Origin: Bacteroidales bacterium
Lineage (GTDB): Bacteria; Bacteroidota; Bacteroidia; Bacteroidales; Muribaculaceae
Direction of reading: 5' to 3'
Assembly (NCBI GenBank): GCA_004557565.1
Contig: SFGS01000019.1
Span: 1 to 54,969 of the forward strand
Length of the DNA stretch: 54,969 bases
The notes beneath the pieces were generated by a model. It saw nothing but the letters and a program-made list of their open reading frames with translations, did no database searches and was not told the DNA's origin. This document shows positions 50,311 through 54,969 of this stretch, in pieces (the first letter of the stretch is position 1; every line of letters begins with the position of its first letter). Both the position numbers and the translations under genes were made by a program.

Positions 50311-51630
50311 ATGAAAAAGAACTGGCAAAACGACATACACGACCGTATGAGCGACTACGAAATACAAGAGCCTAAAGGTCTTTGGGAAGACGTCAGTAAA
50401 AAAATGGCAGAAATGAAGGGCGAGTGCCAAGAGCCTCTACCCCAACCATTCTTCAATAAGACATGGCGCACAGCCACAAGGGCAGTTGTGGCAGCAAGCA
50501 TTGTGCTACTACTGGGATATGCCGTACTAAATACCATAGGCAACAAAGAGGGCAACACTCTAAAATTTACGGGAGCGCGCACAAACAAACAAACAATTCG
50601 TCTGGCTGAACGCGGCATCCATAAGACTAATGAGAGCAGCAATCTCTTGGCTCAAAACGCACAATCAAATAGTTGCGAATTTGACGCAAACGCCACTTCT
50701 TGCCCACATATTGCAACACATTCGCAACACTCTGCCAACACAGCTTCCACCGAAGATACCTCAATCGGCAATCACGCAGAAAAAAACAGCGAAATTGAAA
50801 AGAGACAAACAGCTGACAATCAACAACCCTCCAACGAAAATAGCTATAAAGACAAAGAAAAGGAAAATTACAGTAAGCGTGCAAATCTTTTTGACGGCTA
50901 TATGGCCTACAATGGTGAGAGAACGAACCATTCGCACTCCACAGTCCCATCACGATGGTCAATAAGCACATGCGCAATGGGGGCTGTCGGTGCATCAAAA
51001 ACCACAACGTCGATTGGTGAATATACAGTAACTGCTGGTCCCGAAGGAGCTGATTGGGCCGACAACCCTATGCTTGGCATCAACCTTTTCAATAAAGGCA
51101 AGGAAGTGACAACAAAATATGCCCATAAGCTTCCCGTACGCATAGGGTTGAAATTGGCTTATGCTGTTAATTCCAAATTAAGCATCGGAAGCGGACTAAC
51201 ATATACGCGCCTATCATCAGATATGAGAGAAGGTTCGAAAGAAAACTTTTACACAGGTGAGCAAAAACTCAATTATATAGGAATCCCTGTTGATGTTAAA
51301 TATAACATATTGTCATTCAAGCGCATAAGTATGTACGGAGTGGCTGGTGTGCTCACCGAGAAATGTATTTCGGGAACAACTGTTAAGAAATACACCATCA
51401 ATAGCACTCAGAAAAAGACAGAGACCCTTGATATTGACAGTAAACCTATTCAAGTGTCAATCAATTTAGCAACCGGCTTACAATTGAATGTGCTTGAAAA
51501 CGTTGGAATCTATGCCGAACCAGGTATTAGCTACTATTTCGACGACAACTCGCACCTTCAAACAATCTATAAGGAAAAGCCTTTCAATTTCAACCTAAAT
51601 ATTGGTGTCAGATATACCATAGGCAAATAA
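50311..51630 (+). CDS. Putative trans-envelope regulator: cytoplasmic head, one membrane helix, long linker, outer-membrane barrel
   Basis: 439 residues. The head (1-50) includes MSDYEIQEPKGLWEDVSKKM, a motif typical of such regulators in Bacteroidota. One hydrophobic helix follows (about 57-75, TRAVVAASIVLLLGYAVL). Residues 76-210 are low-complexity, rich in Asn, Gln, Ser, Thr and Lys. The last 220 residues have alternating strands (VRIGLKLAYAVNSKLSIGSGLTYTRL, YIGIPVDVKYNILSF, VGIYAEPGISYYF) ending NLNIGVRYTIGK, as in outer-membrane beta-barrels of the porin/OMP_b-brl type. If this reading is right, a single chain spans both membranes and could link an outer-membrane event to sigma release. 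That is inferred from sequence layout and the one-base spacing to the sigma gene. It could instead be a barrel with an unusual N-terminus. Confidence 0.72.
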   Translation: MKKNWQNDIHDRMSDYEIQEPKGLWEDVSKKMAEMKGECQEPLPQPFFNKTWRTATRAVVAASIVLLLGYAVLNTIGNKEGNTLKFTGARTNKQTIRLAERGIHKTNESSNLLAQNAQSNSCEFDANATSCPHIATHSQHSANTASTEDTSIGNHAEKNSEIEKRQTADNQQPSNENSYKDKEKENYSKRANLFDGYMAYNGERTNHSHSTVPSRWSISTCAMGAVGASKTTTSIGEYTVTAGPEGADWADNPMLGINLFNKGKEVTTKYAHKLPVRIGLKLAYAVNSKLSIGSGLTYTRLSSDMREGSKENFYTGEQKLNYIGIPVDVKYNILSFKRISMYGVAGVLTEKCISGTTVKKYTINSTQKKTETLDIDSKPIQVSINLATGLQLNVLENVGIYAEPGISYYFDDNSHLQTIYKEKPFNFNLNIGVRYTIGK

Positions 51631-51669
51631 TAGGCAATATCTTACTCCAACTAAAAAAAACGAGAAATA

Positions 51670-52017
51670 ATGATGACAAAATTAAAAACAACAGTATTGA
51701 TGAGCATTGTACTCTTTATGGCTTCATGCTCCAGTAACAAAGTTTTAACACAAGCTGACACATTAGTTGGCGCATACGACAAAAGCACAACCATTACCGA
51801 CGAGGAGTTTTCTCTCTTTAAAACAGTGATGCAATCGCACAGCGATTTACAGCTTAAACCCATAAAAGTTTCACGCCAAGTTGTGGCTGGAACAAACTAT
51901 AAGTATGAGTGCATCAACGAAAACAAGAGAACTGTTGAGGTGGTGATTTTTCAGCCACTACCAGGACATGGAGAAGCACGCATTTTGAGTGTCAACGGCA
52001 AAACTGACACTAAATAA
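51670..52017 (+). CDS. Lipoprotein with stefin/cystatin-like inhibitor domain
   Basis: 115 residues. The signal peptide ends in MASC (lipid Cys20). The remaining 95 residues carry three landmarks of cystatins in the right order. A Gly in the N-terminal trunk (LVGAY, Gly34). The first hairpin QVVAG (70-74) in the wider match RQVVAGTNYKY. The second hairpin LPG (97-99) in IFQPLPGHGEARIL. Human stefins A and B have QVVAGTNY and a VF-x-SLP segment at the same distance. Between trunk and hairpin is a helix-like stretch (DEEFSLFKTVMQSHSDL), as in the cystatin fold. Cystatins inhibit papain-like cysteine proteases. Inhibition here is inferred from motifs. It lies 39 bases after the barrel gene, so probably in its operon. 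Confidence 0.75.
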   Translation: MMTKLKTTVLMSIVLFMASCSSNKVLTQADTLVGAYDKSTTITDEEFSLFKTVMQSHSDLQLKPIKVSRQVVAGTNYKYECINENKRTVEVVIFQPLPGHGEARILSVNGKTDTK

Positions 52018-52042
52018 ACACTCGCAGACAAACAGTATAATC

Positions 52043-52083
52043 GCAGATTTAGACTCCCTATTTTTATGAGTTTCTAAATCTGC
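52043..52083. terminator. Bidirectional terminator
   Basis: GCAGATTTAGACTC pairs with GAGTTTCTAAATCTGC (two-base bulge) around an AT-rich loop, followed by AATTATTTT. It lies between the convergent cystatin-like gene and the pantothenate kinase gene. Confidence 0.8.
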
Positions 52084-52110
52084 AATTATTTTATCATCCC
52101 AAGTGAAGTT

Positions 52111-52950
52111 TTACAAAGGTTGGAATTTGTTTTTGGTGTAGGCGAGGGCGGCTCCGAGGGCGGTGAGGAACACGGCGTTTTCGGGGATGTGGAAACGCAC
52201 GCCGTAGAGGTCTTCCATCACGGAGAACACCTCGCGGCACTCTTCCATACGGGTGAGGTTGCCAATCATGCAGAAATCCTTGATGCCGCTATTGAGGGTG
52301 GAGAGCACAGCAGCCGATCCGATGGTTTCGAGCACCATCACGATGATGCCCTTCGCCACGTCTTCGTTCGACACCTGATTGTTCACCGCCTTACCGAAAA
52401 GCGATGCGGTGGCGTGCATGGGCAATCCTTCAAGCACATCCTTGCTGATGTCCTTGATTTGGAGATTCACTTTCGACAAATCGCCGTGCGACGCCATTTC
52501 AATCAGGTTGGGAATGTTGCGCACATTGAGCAGCAGTCGCGACAGTCCTTGCATGGTGCCGCCGCCCATACTGATACCGCCAGCGTGACTAATCACGTCG
52601 CCATTCACCTGCACCAGCGTGGTGCCTGTGCCCATCGACACCACCATCAGCGGATCGATATCGACGGCAAACTTCGCGCCCAAACCATCACATTCAAATT
52701 CGCCTGCGCGGCTCGTGGGAAGTCCGTAAATCGGAGTGGTCACCCCCGATGCGCCCACGCCGGTGAGCATCACATGCTCAATATCTGAAAGCGAAATGCT
52801 ATTGTCGTAAACGTATTTGCCAAATGCGCCAAAAAGCGAAGTGATGGGGTCGGCAGCGGTGATATACATCGGCGATTGAACCACGCCGTTGTCCAATCCA
52901 ATAATCTTGGTGGTGCTTCCGCCCACATCAATACCTATTACAAGTCCCAT
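52111..52950 (-). CDS. coaW: Type II pantothenate kinase
   Basis: Phosphorylates pantothenate, the first step of coenzyme A synthesis. 279 residues of the ASKHA (actin/hexokinase-like) fold. GIDVGGSTTKIIGL (phosphate-1), GTGTTLVQVNG (phosphate-2), HAGGISMGGGTMQGLSRLL and the C-terminal GNLTRMEECREVF with FLTALGAALAY (adenosine site) match the staphylococcal CoaW/eukaryote-like class II enzyme, not the type III CoaX more usual in this phylum. The gene symbol is by analogy. Single gene on the minus strand. Confidence 0.88.
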   Translation of the reverse strand: MGLVIGIDVGGSTTKIIGLDNGVVQSPMYITAADPITSLFGAFGKYVYDNSISLSDIEHVMLTGVGASGVTTPIYGLPTSRAGEFECDGLGAKFAVDIDPLMVVSMGTGTTLVQVNGDVISHAGGISMGGGTMQGLSRLLLNVRNIPNLIEMASHGDLSKVNLQIKDISKDVLEGLPMHATASLFGKAVNNQVSNEDVAKGIIVMVLETIGSAAVLSTLNSGIKDFCMIGNLTRMEECREVFSVMEDLYGVRFHIPENAVFLTALGAALAYTKNKFQPL

Positions 52951-53040
52951 TTATGCGGTTGTTTTGATAGTTGTAATTGCTATTTTTTTATTTTTACGCA
53001 GTAAAATTAGTGCTTTTAGTGAAATGCACAAAAAATTTCG

Positions 53041-53048
53041 TAAATTTG
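53041..53048 (+). promoter_or_regulatory. -7 box of the glycosyltransferase operon
   Basis: TAAATTTG, 30 bases before the TTG start at 53079. No good -33 match. Confidence 0.5.
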
Positions 53049-53078
53049 TATGATTTTCAGATAAAAAATCGCTGAATT

Positions 53079-54197
53079 TTGGACATAACAATCGTCATAG
53101 TGAGTTTTCGTGTGAAGCACTTCCTTGAGCAGACCATCCGTTCAGCCCAGGAAGCGCTCAAGGGATTGTCGGGCGAAATCATCGTGGTTGACAACAATTC
53201 CGCCGACGACACCATGCCATACGTCAAGCCAAAATTCCCCAGTGTCACCTTTATTGAGAACAAGGAGAATGTGGGGTTTGCCCGCGCCAACAACCAAGCC
53301 ATTATGCAAGCGAAAGGCACCTACACGCTTATCCTCAACCCTGACACCATCATCACCCCCGAATGTCTGCGCAAGTGCCTCAAATGGATGGCGCAGCACC
53401 CCCACTGCGGTGCTATCGGGCTGCACATGATTGATGGCAACGGCCAATTCCTGCCCGAATCAAAGCGCGCCTTCCCCACTCCGTGGGTATCGTTCTGCAA
53501 GATTTTCGGGCTTTCCAAACTATTCCCCTACTCACGGGCTTTCGCAAAATACCACCTTCGCTATCTCGACGAGTTTCAGCCCCACGCCATCGACATTTTG
53601 GCTGGCGCCTACATGTTCTGCCGCACCGATTTGCTTCAGAAGATAGGTGGGTTTGACGAAGATTTCTTCATGTATGGCGAAGACATCGACCTCTCCTACC
53701 GCATGGTGAAAGAGGGCTACCAAAACTGGTACTTGCCTGTGAACATGCTCCACTACAAGGGCGAAAGCACCAAAAAAGACTCGATGCGCTATGTGAAGGT
53801 GTTCTACGAGGCGATGCTCATCTTCTACCGCAAGCACTTCCCTCGCTTCCGCGCCGTGGTTTATCCTTTCATCAAACTCGGTGTGCTGGTGCGTCAGGGA
53901 CTGGCTGTGGCTCGCCGCCTTTTCAGCCGCCTTTTCGGCAAAAGTAGCACTCCGATTGAAGACCGTGCCGGCTGGGTGATTCTCAGCAGCAAACCCGATG
54001 CGGTGGCAAAGGCTGTGGGAATCAAGGATTACACTACCAAGATTCCCGAATCTAGCGCGGCAAATGTGCTTATCGACGATGCCTCGCACAGTTATGAGCA
54101 CATCGTGGGCACCATCGCCGCCAACCACTCCAAAGACCGCTTCTTTCACATCTACGCCAATGAAAGCGGCATCGTGATTACCCCAAAAATGAATTGA
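53079..54197 (+). CDS. Family 2 glycosyltransferase, TTG start
   Basis: 372 residues. GT-A fold: TIVIVSFRVKHFLEQTI, EIIVVDNNSADDT, VGFARANNQAI, LILNPDTII (DxD-type metal site) and, further on, GGFDEDFFMYGEDIDLSYRM (acceptor/ED motif). The class includes rhamnosyltransferase-like enzymes of surface polysaccharide synthesis. A C-terminal part (about 295-372, RAGWVILSS ... ANVLIDDASHSYEHIVGTI) is an extra domain of unknown role, seen in this phylum as far as I recall. There is an in-frame stop two codons upstream of the TTG, so the start must be TTG at 53079 or the ATT before it. The acetyltransferase gene starts five bases after the stop. Confidence 0.9.
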   Translation: MDITIVIVSFRVKHFLEQTIRSAQEALKGLSGEIIVVDNNSADDTMPYVKPKFPSVTFIENKENVGFARANNQAIMQAKGTYTLILNPDTIITPECLRKCLKWMAQHPHCGAIGLHMIDGNGQFLPESKRAFPTPWVSFCKIFGLSKLFPYSRAFAKYHLRYLDEFQPHAIDILAGAYMFCRTDLLQKIGGFDEDFFMYGEDIDLSYRMVKEGYQNWYLPVNMLHYKGESTKKDSMRYVKVFYEAMLIFYRKHFPRFRAVVYPFIKLGVLVRQGLAVARRLFSRLFGKSSTPIEDRAGWVILSSKPDAVAKAVGIKDYTTKIPESSAANVLIDDASHSYEHIVGTIAANHSKDRFFHIYANESGIVITPKMN

Positions 54198-54202
54198 CGC
54201 AA

Positions 54203-54727
54203 ATGGCAAACCTGCTCAGCAACGATAAAATTACGCTTCGGGCGATGGAACCCTCCGACATCGACCTCATCTACAAGTGGGAAAACGATACCTCGCTGTG
54301 GACGGTGAGCGATACCGTGGCGCCCTATTCGCGTGAGGCGCTGATGCTCTACATCGCCAACTGCGCCAACGACATCTACGCCAACAAGCAACTCCGCCTT
54401 ATGGTCACGCTCACCGCCACAGGCGAAACCGTGGGCACGGTGGATTTCCTCAACTTCAACCCCATTCACAATCGTGCCGAACTGGGTGTGTATATCTGCA
54501 AGGAACACCAGGGGCAGGGACTTTCTGCCGAAACGATGAAGATAGTGAACGCCTACGCCGCCCAGGGCATCGGCTTGCGCCAGCTGTATGTGTATGTGCC
54601 CGAAGACAATGCCGCCAGCATAGCCATGGTTCGCCATGCCGGATTCGAGGAAGTGGGCATCTTGCAAAGCTGGATAAAAACAGGAAAGGAATACCACAAC
54701 GTGGTACTCCTCCAAAAAATCTATTAA
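54203..54727 (+). CDS. GNAT-family N-acetyltransferase (RimJ/RimL-like)
   Basis: 174 residues from the ATG at 54203. A TTG nine bases earlier overlaps the glycosyltransferase stop and is less likely. ITLRAMEPSDIDLIYKWEND opens the fold. AELGVYICKEHQGQGLSAETM carries the acetyl-CoA pyrophosphate loop (QGQGLS, the usual Q/RxxGxG/A), and VPEDNAASIAMVRHAGFEEVG is the C-terminal motif B. It uses acetyl-CoA to acetylate an amine. The partner gene suggests an amino-sugar or peptide substrate, but this is not determined. Repeat copy C starts at the second base after its stop. Confidence 0.9.
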   Translation: MANLLSNDKITLRAMEPSDIDLIYKWENDTSLWTVSDTVAPYSREALMLYIANCANDIYANKQLRLMVTLTATGETVGTVDFLNFNPIHNRAELGVYICKEHQGQGLSAETMKIVNAYAAQGIGLRQLYVYVPEDNAASIAMVRHAGFEEVGILQSWIKTGKEYHNVVLLQKIY

Positions 54728-54728
54728 T

Positions 54729-54969
54729 GGTTCAGAGGATAAATACTGCGGGCACAGAAACAAAAACATAAAAAACAGCCTTTTGTCGATGCCTGTGCTT
54801 CGCACCAGTCGTTAGTGCTGTGGCATGTCTGATTTCAAGCCGAGGCTTGAATCAGTCACACCACACCCCTAACGCCGCCCTCTTACGAGGTCGGTGGCAT
54901 CGCCAAAAGGATAAAAACCGCTCGCCTTCGGCGAAAAACCAAACCCGGTAGGGACGTGATACTTCACGT
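54729..54969. repeat. Large nested-palindrome element, copy C, cut by the window end
   Basis: Starts GGTTCAGAGG one base after the acetyltransferase stop. It runs as the reverse complement of the right half of copies A and B: the 24 bp inner arm (54759-54782), GATGCC ... GCATCGCC, CCGCTCGCCTTCGGCG, and the GGTAGGGACGTGATACTTCA module that is broken off at the last base. No gene is present. Confidence 0.8.

Overview
This 55 kb stretch is a chromosomal region of a member of the Bacteroidota, order Bacteroidales. The evidence is the promoter type (the -7 motif TAnnTTTG recurs upstream of many genes, several times with TTTG 19-20 bases further upstream), weak ribosome binding sites, a BspA-type leucine-rich-repeat gene pair ending in dockerin-like repeats, a NigD-like lipoprotein, DUF4296 and DUF4251 proteins, a TonB-dependent receptor with a carboxypeptidase-like plug extension, and the gene order sppA-lpxK-punA-thiL. 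A gut lineage such as Muribaculaceae or Prevotellaceae is plausible, but the family cannot be fixed from the sequence alone. No phage, conjugative element, CRISPR array or rRNA operon was seen.

Layout. 1-3.4 kb: the end of a beta-helix protein and small unknown genes. 3.5-10.6 kb, minus strand: tRNA-Arg(UCU), lysA, thiL, an inserted four-helix-bundle gene, punA, lpxK and sppA. 11.0-14.1 kb: cell-wall genes (a membrane protein, ddl, murF). 14.1-22.1 kb: a tandem duplication of a BspA-like surface-protein gene, each copy with its own promoter and palindromic flanks. 22.1-32.8 kb: ileS, a DksA-like regulator, lspA, a lipoprotein, mlaE-mlaF, a tandem TonB-C protein and a TonB-dependent receptor. 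33.0-39.4 kb: a ROK sugar kinase, ligA, a small membrane protein, engB, udk and lptB. 39.4-46.8 kb: housekeeping genes (CPBP protease, mdh, flavodiiron protein, recR) separated by large non-coding repeats. 46.8-52.0 kb: an AAA/DUF4143 ATPase, then a cluster holding a NigD-like lipoprotein, an Ig-like lipoprotein, an ECF sigma factor, a protein with an inner-membrane helix plus an outer-membrane beta-barrel, and a small lipoprotein carrying the stefin/cystatin inhibitor motifs. 52.1-54.7 kb: type II pantothenate kinase, glycosyltransferase and acetyltransferase.

Two things stand out. First, the 48.2-52.0 kb cluster looks like a cell-surface signalling unit whose output includes a bacterial stefin-like cysteine-protease inhibitor. 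Second, the intergenic DNA is unusually structured. There is a 182-183 bp miniature element with 18 bp terminal inverted repeats in two copies, a roughly 690 bp nested-palindrome element in three copies (one cut by the window end), another nested palindrome at 46.3-46.6 kb, and a palindromic family around the bspA genes. Several of these end exactly one base from a stop codon.

All functional names rest on motifs and sequence recognised by eye. No database search was run.
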